Below, piece by piece: positions 25,620-33,629 of a stretch of 64,000 nt of DNA. Both the position numbers and the translations under genes were made by a program. The notes under the pieces are model-generated. The model saw only the letters and a list, made by a program, of their open reading frames with translations, was not told the origin of the DNA and did not search any database. The stretch is taken from contig NZ_LMOJ01000027.1 of the NCBI RefSeq assembly GCF_001424165.1, positions 1 to 64,000 of the forward strand, read 5' to 3'. The stretch's first letter is position 1, and every line of letters starts with the position of its first letter. This DNA comes from Massilia sp. Leaf139 (GTDB lineage Bacteria > Pseudomonadota > Gammaproteobacteria > Burkholderiales > Burkholderiaceae_D).

Positions 25620-26063
25620 ATGGCACGCTTACACCTCCACTTCCCCGAAGACCAGTATTACTATTCCACGCCGCTGACGGTGCGCGTCACCGACATCAAC
25701 GGTGCGAACCACCTTGGCAACGACTCGATGATCTCGATGATCTCCGAGGCGCGCGCCCGTTTCCTGTTCGAGTTCGGCGTTCCCGAAACCGAGCGCGACG
25801 GCACCGGCATCATCGTCACCGACCTCGCCACCACCTACCGCGCCGAAGCCCATGCGCGCGACCAGCTGCTGTTCGAAGTCGGCGTCATGGATTTTAATAA
25901 GTACGGCGGCGACATCACCTTCCGCATCACGCGCCCGAAGGACAAGGCCCTGGTCGCCATGGCTAAGTCGGGCTTCGTGTTCTACAACTATAAAACCAGC
26001 CAGGTGGTCGCCATGTCCGACGACTTCCGCAACAAATTTGAACGCGTGAACTGGGTGGACTGA
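25620..26063 (+). CDS. Hotdog-fold acyl-CoA thioesterase family protein
   Basis: 147 residues beginning MARLHLHFPEDQYYYSTPLTV. The hotdog family signature is visible as RVTDINGANHLGNDSMISMISEARARFL, with Asp and the NHLGND block in the place of the usual D-x-x-x-H-[VL]-N-N. Later strands include GIIVTDLATTYRAEA and KSGFVFYNY. Likely a thioesterase on a small acyl-CoA; the substrate cannot be told. Cytoplasmic. Ended by a strong terminator. Confidence 0.85.
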   Translation: MARLHLHFPEDQYYYSTPLTVRVTDINGANHLGNDSMISMISEARARFLFEFGVPETERDGTGIIVTDLATTYRAEAHARDQLLFEVGVMDFNKYGGDITFRITRPKDKALVAMAKSGFVFYNYKTSQVVAMSDDFRNKFERVNWVD

Positions 26064-26074
26064 TCGAACAAGGC

Positions 26075-26108
26075 AAAAAAAACGGACTGCAGATGCAGTC
26101 CGTTTTTT
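26075..26108. terminator. Bidirectional rho-independent terminator
   Basis: AACGGACTGC (26081-26090), loop AGAT, GCAGTCCGTT (26095-26104), with A6 before and T6 after. Serves the thioesterase gene and the convergent membrane-protein operon. Confidence 0.92.
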
Positions 26109-26141
26109 CATGTGCGACTCATGTGCAACTCATGCGCCGCT

Positions 26142-26948
26142 TCACGCCCCGGTCGCGCCCACGCCGGCGCTCAGCAGCCACGACACCATCAGCAGGAAGC
26201 CCATCGCCAGCGCGAACAGCACCGACAGGCGGCGTCCTGCGACGCCATCCTCGAACAGCGCCGGCTTGCCGTAGTTGCGGCCGATAAAATATGCATAGAA
26301 CACGGTAGCCAGGTAGTGCACGGCGCCGAACATCTCGCCCAGTTCGCCCTTGCGCGGGTGCTCGATCAGGATGTGCGACAGCGCCACCAGGGCCACGTAG
26401 ACGACCGATGCGCCCAGCGGCGGCAGGTACAGGCCCATCTGTTCGATCCAGCGCTGCAGCCCCGGACGCTTGCGCGCCAGGAAAGGCAGCACCAGGTTGT
26501 GGGTCAGGCCGGCGACCAGGATCAGCTTGAGCAGCACGGTCTTGTGCAGGCTGCCGCTGCCGAGCGCCAGGTTGTGCAGGTTGGTTTCGGCCTGGCGATT
26601 ATTTTCGAGGAAGAATTCCGGCGAGGCCACGTCCAGCACGCGCTGGAACCAGCTGATCTCTTCCAGGGCGGCCAGCGCCACCAGGGCGCTCAGGCCACCG
26701 AGCGCCAGCAGCTCCAACTTGCCGGCGCCAGGCTGCTTGAGGCGCTCGACGAACACGAAGCCGAGCATGACGGCGATCACCGCGAAGCAGAGGAACTGCA
26801 TCCATTCGACGATGCCGTCTTCGCCCAGCAGGCGCCACAGCGCCTTGGTGTCCGGCCCCGACCAGGCCACCGCCAGTCCGAGCACGAAGACGTTGATGGC
26901 GATCGCCATGAGAATGACGGGATGCGTCTGCCATTTGTTAGTTGCCAC
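26142..26948 (-). CDS. Multi-pass membrane protein with EEISW motif
   Basis: Starts with GTG at 26948, directly after the TAA of the upstream gene and with AGGAG 6 bases before it inside that gene. 268 residues and about seven membrane segments. The intramembrane motif AALEEISWFQRVL (about 95-107) is of the EEISWGQ type found in uncharacterised inner-membrane proteins. Last gene of the sialidase-like operon. Function unknown; a role in assembling or exporting a surface glycan is only a guess from its neighbours. Confidence 0.75.
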   Translation of the reverse strand: MATNKWQTHPVILMAIAINVFVLGLAVAWSGPDTKALWRLLGEDGIVEWMQFLCFAVIAVMLGFVFVERLKQPGAGKLELLALGGLSALVALAALEEISWFQRVLDVASPEFFLENNRQAETNLHNLALGSGSLHKTVLLKLILVAGLTHNLVLPFLARKRPGLQRWIEQMGLYLPPLGASVVYVALVALSHILIEHPRKGELGEMFGAVHYLATVFYAYFIGRNYGKPALFEDGVAGRRLSVLFALAMGFLLMVSWLLSAGVGATGA

Positions 26949-27665
26949 TTACTGCTCCTTGCTTATTGAAAACGATTCCATCATTGCGGCGGCGCCCGCT
27001 ACCGGCAAGACCGGTACTGGCTCGACGTCCGCTAGCGTGCTGCGCCGCGCCGCCATGCTGCCCAGCCGGCGCAGGCCGCGCCGTGCAAGCGAGGCCAGGG
27101 CCCAGCCCCACAGCAGCGGATCCAACATGGCGTCCCACAGGTTGCCGGTCGGCAGGCGAAGCAGGCTGAACAGCAAGAAGGCGCCCAGCAATGCCGGCGC
27201 ATGCCAGCCGCCGCCGCGGCGCAGGATCGCCAGCACGCAGGCCGCGCTGCCCAGCAGCGCCAGCGCCGGCGCGGCAAAGGGGCCGAAGCCCGCGTAATAC
27301 AAGCCCAGCGACAGCACGCCCATCGCATCCAGGTAGAGCACGCTGCCGGCGAGCGCGACCGTCGTCGACAGCGGCAAGGGAAGGAAGGAACCCGGCGCCC
27401 TGCCCTGCCAGCGCCGCGTCAGGCACAGTACGCACAAGCTCATCAGGAGACCGCTCGGATACTGGAAGGCCAGGCCGAGCTTCCAGGCCGGCGAGGCGTC
27501 GCCCGGCAAGGCCATCATCAGGCCGACGCCGCCCATCGCCACGGCGCAGGCAAGGCGCGGGCGCAGGATGGCGCGCGGCCACAGGGAAAGCAGCAAGGCG
27601 GCCAGCACGAACGTCCAGGCCAGCCGGCCATACACGAATTGCCATGCGAGATCCGGCAGGGTCAT
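26949..27665 (-). CDS. Multi-pass membrane protein of the sialidase-like operon
   Basis: 238 residues, about eight hydrophobic segments (e.g. LAWTFVLAALLLSLWP, VALAGSVLYLDAMGVLSLGL, LLGAFLLFSLLRLP) and a short basic cytoplasmic tail. The start ATG overlaps the upstream stop in TGATG, and the stop abuts the next start, so the three genes form one tightly coupled operon. The pattern resembles exosortase/archaeosortase-type membrane proteins in layout, but the catalytic Cys-Arg-Arg/His set was not seen. Function unknown. Confidence 0.75.
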   Translation of the reverse strand: MTLPDLAWQFVYGRLAWTFVLAALLLSLWPRAILRPRLACAVAMGGVGLMMALPGDASPAWKLGLAFQYPSGLLMSLCVLCLTRRWQGRAPGSFLPLPLSTTVALAGSVLYLDAMGVLSLGLYYAGFGPFAAPALALLGSAACVLAILRRGGGWHAPALLGAFLLFSLLRLPTGNLWDAMLDPLLWGWALASLARRGLRRLGSMAARRSTLADVEPVPVLPVAGAAAMMESFSISKEQ

Positions 27666-28834
27666 CAGATCGTTTCTCCGGTCTGGATACGGTAGGTGTG
27701 GTAGGCGATCGCCTCGCGCTGGTGGGTATAGGTCACGTGCAGTTCGTTGCCGACCTGGTGCATCGCAGGGTAGGAGAACTCGTCGCCCACCTTGCCGACG
27801 ACGATGTCGTCGACCGTACGCCACACGTGGCCGTTCTTCGAGATCGACAGGCGCAGGATATTGCGCGCCGAACCGCCGGCGTCGACGTGGTTGTGCAGCA
27901 TGAGGATGTCGCCGCTGCTGAGGCGGATGGCGGCCAGCGAGGTACTGTGATTCGGCATGTCCAGGGGCGGCAGGTCTTCCCAGCTGGCGCCGCCGTCGCG
28001 GCTGGCCGCGTGCTGGATGCGCTGCTCGTCGCTGGCGTCGCGCATCCAGGCGCGCACTTCCGTGTTCGACACCGGCACGATCGCCGGCTGCAGCGTCGAC
28101 ATGCTGCTGCCGATGCGGCCCAGGCGGGTCGGCTCGCCGTTCGCATCGAAGGCCATCAGCATCGGATACTTGATGCCCAGTTCGAAATACACCGGCAGCC
28201 ACCAGCCGCCGTCGGCCAGCGCGATCGGCGAAGTGCGCACCAGCACGCTGGTATTGAGCAGGGGCGAGAGCGGCAGCAGGCGCCGCGTCGTGAAACTGGC
28301 GCCGGCGTCGTTCGATACCATGTGGACGATACGCGAGGCCGCCCAGCCGCCCAGGCCGGTGGCGACGACGTACAGGTGCACCAGGCCGTCGGGCGCCGTC
28401 CAGGCGACCGGATTGCCGATGCGGCGCACGCCGAAGCCGAGCGCGCGCCCGAGCGATTCGCGGCTGGCCACTTCCCAGGGCGCGCTCCACTTGCCGTCGC
28501 GGGTGCGCGCGGCATACACCTTGACGTCGGGGCCGCTCTCGCGGCTGCCGGCCCACCAGAAGGCCAGCATGCCGCCTGGTACGGTCGCCAGCGAGCTGGC
28601 ATGCGCAGAAGGCACGTCCTGCGGCATCGGGATCAGCGAGCGCGACATCTCGACCAGGGTCGCCAAGCCAGTCGTGTTCCCAATGGCGCCCTGCGCGGCC
28701 AGCGGCACGTCCCCCTGCGGCGCCGCGCGCAGCCAGCGCCCGGCTTCGGCACACAGCGCGGCGAGCAGCGCCAGGGCGCATGCGGCGACGATCCAGTTGC
28801 GGCGAGACCGCGGTGATGTAGTGGAACTGTGCAT
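27665..28834 (-). CDS. Sialidase-like (BNR/six-bladed propeller) membrane-anchored protein
   Basis: The start is set at ATG 28834, giving 389 residues and an N-terminal anchor (NWIVAACALALLAALCAEAG, about 14-33). The frame is open to 28924 without a better signal. The rest is a six-bladed sialidase-type propeller with Asp-box-like repeats (SNDAGASFTTRRLL, SRDGGASWEDLP, SKNGHVWRTVDD) and conserved SLATVPGGMLAFWWAGSRE and RNILRLSISKNG blocks. The arginine triad of true GH33 enzymes could not be confirmed, so the substrate may not be sialic acid. First gene of a three-gene operon with two membrane proteins. Confidence 0.75.
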   Translation of the reverse strand: MHSSTTSPRSRRNWIVAACALALLAALCAEAGRWLRAAPQGDVPLAAQGAIGNTTGLATLVEMSRSLIPMPQDVPSAHASSLATVPGGMLAFWWAGSRESGPDVKVYAARTRDGKWSAPWEVASRESLGRALGFGVRRIGNPVAWTAPDGLVHLYVVATGLGGWAASRIVHMVSNDAGASFTTRRLLPLSPLLNTSVLVRTSPIALADGGWWLPVYFELGIKYPMLMAFDANGEPTRLGRIGSSMSTLQPAIVPVSNTEVRAWMRDASDEQRIQHAASRDGGASWEDLPPLDMPNHSTSLAAIRLSSGDILMLHNHVDAGGSARNILRLSISKNGHVWRTVDDIVVGKVGDEFSYPAMHQVGNELHVTYTHQREAIAYHTYRIQTGETI

Positions 28835-29157
28835 GCTTGCGTGAGGGCGGTGAAAAAAGCGCTCGCCATGTGACGGCATCCGGTTCGCGTTAAACCGTGC
28901 CGATGCGTTGCGAGGGGTGAGCAAGGAGGACGCAAGACCGGGCGGCGCCCTACGCGCCGTGTTCGGTTTCTCGACCAGGGTCAGTCAGTTTTGATTGGCG
29001 TCAATGATACCAAAAAGCACCATCGGCCACATGCGGCGACCCTTTTTTCAGGCCCGAACGTTGTGCCGCGGACTCAAGGCTGGCGGCTTGTTTCAGCTTT
29101 GGCAAAATAAACTGGAACTTTTTCGGGCTCCCACCGGAATATGGGTGAGAGACGACC
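28835..29157. other. 323-base divergent regulatory region
   Basis: It separates the sialidase-like operon (minus) from the ECF sigma operon (plus). It holds the ECF-type promoter candidate at 29114-29139 and no further gene. An AT-richer block at 28985-29125 is consistent with promoters. Confidence 0.5.
29114..29139 (+). promoter_or_regulatory. Candidate ECF-sigma-dependent (autoregulatory) promoter
   Basis: GGAACTT (29114-29120) is a good ECF -35 box (RpoE-type GGAACTT) 38 bases before the sigma start. Sixteen bases later the -10 zone begins GAATAT. ECF genes are often self-activated, so this is expected, but the -10 is weak. Confidence 0.35.
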
Positions 29158-29733
29158 ATGACGATCACACCGACCACGCCCGATGACGAATTATTACGCC
29201 GCATGCGCACCGGCGACGCGCAGGCCTTCGCCGCGCTCTACCGGCGCCACCAGGGTCCGCTCTATCGCTACGCCCTGCTGCGCTGCGGCTCGCCCGACAC
29301 CGCGGCTGACACCGTCCAGGAGGCCTTCATGGGCTTGCTCAGCGGCCGCCTCGCCTTCGATCCGCTGCGCGGCACGCTGCCGAACTTCCTGTTCGGCGTG
29401 GTGCGCCTGCTGATCCTGAAGCACGAGGCGCCGCGCCGGCGCGAGTCGCCCTTGCCTGACACCGAGGACGACGACACCGAAGCGGCAAGTGAAGAAGCCT
29501 GTCCGCTGACGCGGGTGCTGGCCGACGAAGCGGCCGAGGAAGTGCGGCGCGCGCTGGCCCGGCTGGCGCCGCATTACCGCGACGCCGTCATCCTCTACGA
29601 AATGCATGGCCTGTCCTACCTCGAGATCGCCGCGATCTGCGCGGTCGACATCGGCACCGTGCGCTCGCGCCTGGCGCGCGGGCGTGCCGCCCTGGCCAAG
29701 GCCCTGCGCGCCCATGCCCTGGACGCTCACTGA
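29158..29733 (+). CDS. ECF-family RNA polymerase sigma factor
   Basis: 191 residues. Sigma region 2 at about 20-90 (AFAALYRRHQGPLYRYALLR, DTVQEAFMGLL) and region 4 at about 128-182 (LARLAPHYRDAVILYEMHGLSYLEIAAICAVDIGTVRSRLARG). An acidic linker (DTEDDDTEAASEEA) joins them. It directs RNA polymerase to a small regulon. Its stop TGA is followed at once by the ATG of the putative anti-sigma gene, so the two are coupled. Confidence 0.95.
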   Translation: MTITPTTPDDELLRRMRTGDAQAFAALYRRHQGPLYRYALLRCGSPDTAADTVQEAFMGLLSGRLAFDPLRGTLPNFLFGVVRLLILKHEAPRRRESPLPDTEDDDTEAASEEACPLTRVLADEAAEEVRRALARLAPHYRDAVILYEMHGLSYLEIAAICAVDIGTVRSRLARGRAALAKALRAHALDAH

Positions 29734-30240
29734 ATGGACACGATCATGAACAACGACACCCCCGACATAGATGCCGACCTGGACGCGCGCCTGGCGCACC
29801 TGCGCGGCGCCAGCGCCGGCCTCGACGCCCCGCGCTGCGTCGAAAAGGAATTGATGCAGGCGTTTAAGGCGCAGTTCGCGCGGCCCCGCCCGTGGTACCG
29901 GCGCCTCAATCTCCTCGAGTGGAGCGCGGCCGGCATCTGCGCCGCCGTAACCACCGGCGTGCTCGGCCTGCTGCTGGTGCCGCCCGACCTGGCATACCAG
30001 CCCGGCAGCAGCCCGCTGGTGCAGATCGACAACGGCGCCGCCTTCATCGCCCTCGATTCCTTCGAGCGCATCGAAGACGACCCGGCGCCGCGCCTGGTCG
30101 AGACCGAAGTATCACGCACCCTGCTGGCCGCGCTCGGCCTGCCGGTCGCACCCGAAGAGGCGGGCGAGGCCGTGCGCGCCGAAATGCTGGTCGGCGCCGG
30201 CGGCGAGCCGCTCGCGCTGCGCCTGACATCCATCGACTGA
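29734..30240 (+). CDS. Putative membrane anti-sigma factor
   Basis: 168 residues, starting directly after the sigma gene stop. N-terminal 60 residues are cytoplasmic and helical (DADLDARLAHLRGASAGLDA), one membrane segment lies at about 64-83 (WSAAGICAAVTTGVLGLLLV), and the C-terminal 85 residues would be periplasmic. There is no HxxxCxxC zinc anti-sigma motif, so the assignment rests on gene order and topology. An ATG at 29746 is an alternative start. No named domain recognised. Confidence 0.7.
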   Translation: MDTIMNNDTPDIDADLDARLAHLRGASAGLDAPRCVEKELMQAFKAQFARPRPWYRRLNLLEWSAAGICAAVTTGVLGLLLVPPDLAYQPGSSPLVQIDNGAAFIALDSFERIEDDPAPRLVETEVSRTLLAALGLPVAPEEAGEAVRAEMLVGAGGEPLALRLTSID

Positions 30241-30273
30241 TCCGAATTCGACATCACCTACCACGAGGACACC

Positions 30274-31260
30274 ATGAACACGAACCGCCTGCTGCTTGCC
30301 GCCCTGCTTTCCTGCCTGCTGCCCCCGGCCCTGGCCGAGGACGCGCCCGCTCCCGCCCCTGCGCCGGTGCCGCATGTCGTACTGGCCAACGGCCTGGAAG
30401 AAGGATTGCGCGTCCTTCACCGTGGCCACGGCCAGCCCGTCAAGAATGCCCCCTACAGCGCCCAGGCCGTCACCGAACGCCTGCAGCAGCTGCCCGACGG
30501 GAATTCGATCGAGCGGCGCACCCGCTCGGCCACCTACCGCGACAGCGCCGGCCGCACCCGCCACGAGGTGCGCAACGACAAGGGAGAACTGCGCACGGTG
30601 ACGATCAGCGATCCGGTGGCGGGCACGACCTTCATCCTGAATCCGCAGGAGCGCAGCGCGCGCCGGCTGCCCTCGCGCATGGACATCGAGCGCATCGCCC
30701 GCGAGGCCCGCGAAAAGGCGCAGGCCCGGATCGAGCGCCTGCGCCAGGAAGGCCGCCTGCCGGCGCGCGAAGGCCGCGTCGAAGAGCGGGTCGAGGTGAA
30801 TGTGGAACGCGGCGAGGACGGCCGCCGCGAAGCCGTGCGCGTGATCCGCCTGCCACGCACGCCCGGTGCGGAAGGCGCGCCGCTTCCTCCGATGCTCGCC
30901 GGCGTCCTGTCGGGCGCGCTGGCCGACAATAAATGGTCGCGCAAGGCCGTCAGCCGCGAGCTCGGCACGCGCGACTTCGAAGGCGTCAAGGCCGAGGGCA
31001 AAGTGCGCAGCTACGAGATCCCGGCCGGCGAAGTCGGCAACCGCAATCCGATCGTGGTGGCCGACGAATCCTGGTACTCGCCGGAACTGCAGGTGACGGT
31101 GTATGCCAAGCACAGCGACCCGCGCAGCGGCGATTCCATCTACCGGCTCGAAGGCTTGAAACGCGGCGAGCCGGATGCGGCGCTGTTCACGGTGCCGTCC
31201 GACTACCAGGTGCGCGAGACCAGGGCCCCGGGACGCGCCGCGGGGAAAAGCGGAGAGTAA
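30274..31260 (+). CDS. Secreted protein of the ECF operon
   Basis: 328 residues with a signal peptide (LLLAALLSCLLPPALA-ED). The mature protein has a Pro/Ala start, a beta-rich domain (about 55-130, RRTRSATYRDSAGRTRHEVR, GTTFILNPQERSARR), a long charged helix rich in Arg and Glu (about 133-195) and a second beta domain (VKAEGKVRSYEIPAGEVGN, SWYSPELQVTVYAKHSDPRSG, IYRLEGLKRGEPDAALFTVP). It follows the anti-sigma gene after 33 bases and is probably the envelope partner or target of the sigma system. Family not recognised by name. Confidence 0.75.
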   Translation: MNTNRLLLAALLSCLLPPALAEDAPAPAPAPVPHVVLANGLEEGLRVLHRGHGQPVKNAPYSAQAVTERLQQLPDGNSIERRTRSATYRDSAGRTRHEVRNDKGELRTVTISDPVAGTTFILNPQERSARRLPSRMDIERIAREAREKAQARIERLRQEGRLPAREGRVEERVEVNVERGEDGRREAVRVIRLPRTPGAEGAPLPPMLAGVLSGALADNKWSRKAVSRELGTRDFEGVKAEGKVRSYEIPAGEVGNRNPIVVADESWYSPELQVTVYAKHSDPRSGDSIYRLEGLKRGEPDAALFTVPSDYQVRETRAPGRAAGKSGE

Positions 31261-31268
31261 AAACGACG

Positions 31269-31288
31269 ATGCCGGCGCGCGCCGGCAT
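31269..31288. repeat. Perfect 20-base palindrome after the ECF operon
   Basis: ATGCCGGCGCGCGCCGGCAT lies 8 bases after the stop of the secreted protein gene, between convergent genes. A related hairpin (GCCGGCATG arms) occurs at 31933-31958. No T-tract, so it is probably an mRNA-end stabiliser or small repeat rather than a full terminator. Confidence 0.5.
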
Positions 31289-31330
31289 GCGGGGAGGCCG
31301 ATGCGCCGCGCGGCAGGCGCGGCGGATGGG

Positions 31331-31816
31331 TCAGCGGCTGGCGAGCGGCACCAGGGTCTTCTCGAACCAGTTGTCGATCATGCGCTTTTCGTAGCGCACG
31401 ATATCGCTGGGCATGTAGCGGTTGGGGCGATCCAGAAAGGCCGTATCGCGCAGTTCGGCATCGGCTTCGCTCACGACCTGCCCGTTGTTCTCGAGCGCAT
31501 AGCGCAGATTGATGCGCGGCCACTCGCCGCGGGTCGTCACGCGCATGTCGGTGCGCGCGCCGGACGGCTGCTCGCTGCCGGCCATGTCGACATCCTGCAC
31601 GTCGATGCGCAGCTTGTAGGCAGCCGGCAGTTTTGCCGCCAGCTTCTCGAAGTGGGCCGCGATGCCGCGCATGGCTTCGCCGCGCTCGCCGCCGGAAGGC
31701 AGGTCGGAAAATTTGTCGGAATCGATGTAGTTCACGGTCACCTCGGCGGCCGAGGCCGCAGCTGCCTCCAGCGCCATCAGGCTGCCGAGGGCGAGCTTTC
31801 GCATCACGTTGTTCAT
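31331..31816 (-). CDS. DUF3016 secreted protein, copy 1
   Basis: 161 residues with a signal peptide (LALGSLMALEAAAASAAE, cleavage after ASA). The mature DUF3016 domain shows VTVNYIDSDKFSDLP, LRIDVQDVDMAG, WPRINLRYALENNGQVVSE and a C-terminal RYEKRMIDNWFEK block. AAGGATCG precedes the ATG. It is a paralogue of 32004-32549 in the same orientation, but with its own upstream region, so the two are separately promoted. Function of the family unknown; periplasmic location expected. Confidence 0.88.
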   Translation of the reverse strand: MNNVMRKLALGSLMALEAAAASAAEVTVNYIDSDKFSDLPSGGERGEAMRGIAAHFEKLAAKLPAAYKLRIDVQDVDMAGSEQPSGARTDMRVTTRGEWPRINLRYALENNGQVVSEADAELRDTAFLDRPNRYMPSDIVRYEKRMIDNWFEKTLVPLASR

Positions 31817-31855
31817 GACGATCCTTAGGTTGGAATATTGTTATAAACCAATTTA

Positions 31856-31911
31856 AATATACGCCCGTTTTGGCGGAAAACGGACTCTGTCTTGGGCAAA
31901 ATTTTGTATCC
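31856..31911 (-). promoter_or_regulatory. Shared upstream boxes of DUF3016 copy 1
   Basis: Minus strand: GGATACA (31911-31905) and GCGTATATT (31864-31856). The same pair, 47 instead of 49 bases apart, lies before copy 2 at 32591-32644. TATATT may be a -10 box, and GGATACA an activator or alternative sigma site. Confidence 0.4.
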
Positions 31912-31932
31912 GTTTTATTTCGTCCAAAAACA

Positions 31933-31958
31933 GACATGCCGGCACGGGCCGGCATGTC
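31933..31958. repeat. Perfect hairpin downstream of DUF3016 copy 2
   Basis: GACATGCCGGC and GCCGGCATGTC form an 11-base perfect stem with a 4-base loop, 46 bases after the stop of the copy 2 gene (reading minus). No T-tract on the minus strand directly after it. Similar to the palindrome at 31269. Confidence 0.55.
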
Positions 31959-32003
31959 GGAAGGCGTCATGGCCCGGCAAGCATCGCCGGGCCGGTGCAT
32001 TGG

Positions 32004-32549
32004 TCAGCGCTGGGCAGCGCGTTCGCGCGGCAGGATCGTGTTCTTGAACCAGTCGTCGATCATGCGCCGCTCGTAGCGCAGGGTGTCGCCGTCGGCATAG
32101 CGGCTGAGGCGATCCATGAAGGCCATGTCGCGCAGCTGGGCGTCGCCGCTGCTCACCACCTGCCCATTGCTCTCGAGCGTGTAACGCAGGTCGATGCGCG
32201 GCCACTCGGCGCCGTTGCGGATGATGCGCAGCTCGCGCATGCCGCGGCCGGGCTGCATGCGCCCGGCGAGGTCGACGTCCTGTACCTCGATGCGCAGCTT
32301 CTGTCCCGGCGGCAGCTTGGCGCCCAGGCTGGTGAAGTGCTCGGTCAGATCCTTCAGCACTTCCTCGCGCTCCCAGGGCGCGAAGGGCAGGTCGGAAAAG
32401 CGCTCCGGTTCGATGTAGCTGACGCTCACTTGTGCATTACCTTGTGCATTACCTTGTGCGGTCACTTGCGCGGGCGCCTGCGCCGAAGCTGCGCCGGCGG
32501 CAAATGCCAACAGGCCGCTGACGGCCAGTGTGCGAATCACGTTCTTCAT
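32004..32549 (-). CDS. DUF3016 secreted protein, copy 2
   Basis: 181 residues with a signal peptide (VSGLLAFAAGAASAQA). It has the same domain as copy 1: VSVSYIEPERFSDLPFAPWE, LRIEVQDVDLAG, EWPRIDLRYTLESNGQVVSS, RYERRMIDDWFKN. After the signal peptide it has a short repeat (AQGNAQGNAQ) coded by a 15-base tandem repeat near 32434-32460, absent from copy 1. AGAGAGGAA precedes the ATG. Duplication is clear but old, since identity is moderate. Confidence 0.88.
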   Translation of the reverse strand: MKNVIRTLAVSGLLAFAAGAASAQAPAQVTAQGNAQGNAQVSVSYIEPERFSDLPFAPWEREEVLKDLTEHFTSLGAKLPPGQKLRIEVQDVDLAGRMQPGRGMRELRIIRNGAEWPRIDLRYTLESNGQVVSSGDAQLRDMAFMDRLSRYADGDTLRYERRMIDDWFKNTILPRERAAQR

Positions 32550-32590
32550 GGCGATTCCTCTCTAATCGGTTTCTTGGTATTTATCGCTCG

Positions 32591-32644
32591 AATATACGCG
32601 CCTTTGCAAACGAGCGACGTCTACGGCAAGTAAATTCTGTATCC
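32591..32644 (-). promoter_or_regulatory. Shared upstream boxes of DUF3016 copy 2
   Basis: Minus strand: GGATACA (32644-32638) and GCGTATATT (32599-32591), matching the pair before copy 1 although the bases between are not similar. Conservation of two short boxes at like spacing suggests a common regulator or sigma factor. Confidence 0.4.
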
Positions 32645-32730
32645 GATTGTTAGTATCCGCCTCCTCTGTTAGTCCTCGCACAGCCGGCTCCGCCACGGGG
32701 CACGCACACTGGCGGCAAGGAGGATCGCCC

Positions 32731-33471
32731 GTGCCCGAAGGACCATCGCTATTCATCTTGAAGGAAGAAACGGCCCGCTTCGTCGGCCAGCAAATCGTGG
32801 AAGCCGGCGGCAACGTGCGCGCCATCGACCCGACGCGCCTGCTCGGCCAGTCGATCCTGTCGCTGCGCACCTGGGGCAAGCACTTCCTGATCGAACTGCC
32901 GAACCTGGCGATCCGTGTCCACTTCCTGCTGTTCGGCACCTACCGGGTGAACGAGGATCGCGAAGGAAAGACGCCGCGCCTGTATCTGCGCACCGCCGCC
33001 GGCGACGTCCTGAACTTGTATGCCTGCGCGGTGCGCGAGATCGATCCCGACCTCGACAGCCAGTACGACTGGAGCGCCGACGTGATGGGCGACACCTGGG
33101 ATCCGGCCAAGGCGCGCAAGAAACTGCGCGCCTGCCCCGACATGCTGGCCTGCGACGCCCTGCTCGACCAGGACATCTTTTCCGGCGTGGGCAACATCAT
33201 CAAGAATGAAGTACTGTTTCGCATCCGCGTCCATCCCGCCTCGACGGTCGGCGCCCTGCCCGCGCCCAAGCTGCGCGCCCTGGTCGAGGAGGCGCGCCAG
33301 TACAGCTTCGACTTCCTCGCATGGAAAAAGCAGTATGTGCTCAAGCAGCACTGGCTGGCCCACGCCAAGAAGATCTGCCCGCGCTGCGACATTCCCTTCA
33401 CCAAGGCCCACCTGGGACGCACGAATCGGCGCAGTTTTTTCTGCGAACGCTGCCAGAAACGCTATACCTGA
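32731..33471 (+). CDS. nei: Fpg/Nei-family DNA glycosylase (endonuclease VIII-like)
   Basis: The start is GTG at 32731, behind AAGGAGG, because the family needs Pro2-Glu3 at the N-terminus (MPEGPSLFILKEETARF); the catalytic Pro2 and Glu3 are present. 246 residues: N-terminal beta sandwich, H2TH domain (about 125-190, DALLDQDIFSGVGNIIKNEVLFR) and zinc finger CPRC...CERC at the C-terminus with the DNA-binding Arg region GRTNRRSFFC. It excises oxidised bases and cuts the strand by beta elimination. The LFGTYRVN and GNIIKNE details favour Nei over Fpg. Confidence 0.92.
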   Translation: MPEGPSLFILKEETARFVGQQIVEAGGNVRAIDPTRLLGQSILSLRTWGKHFLIELPNLAIRVHFLLFGTYRVNEDREGKTPRLYLRTAAGDVLNLYACAVREIDPDLDSQYDWSADVMGDTWDPAKARKKLRACPDMLACDALLDQDIFSGVGNIIKNEVLFRIRVHPASTVGALPAPKLRALVEEARQYSFDFLAWKKQYVLKQHWLAHAKKICPRCDIPFTKAHLGRTNRRSFFCERCQKRYT

Positions 33472-33629
33472 TAAAGGGTTTGACTCATCCGCCCAACACT
33501 TCCTTTTCGTTGCACTACGTCTCAATATCTTGCTTGTTGTTAATGCCGCCTAGCCGTACTACAATCGATTCGACCCTGAATGTATAAGGTTTTTCATTCG
33601 TATCGACTTTTTACGGTAACGGAAACACC

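Noticed and set aside
26949..27665. Exosortase
   Set aside because: Multi-pass layout is similar, but the catalytic Cys/Arg motif set could not be found.
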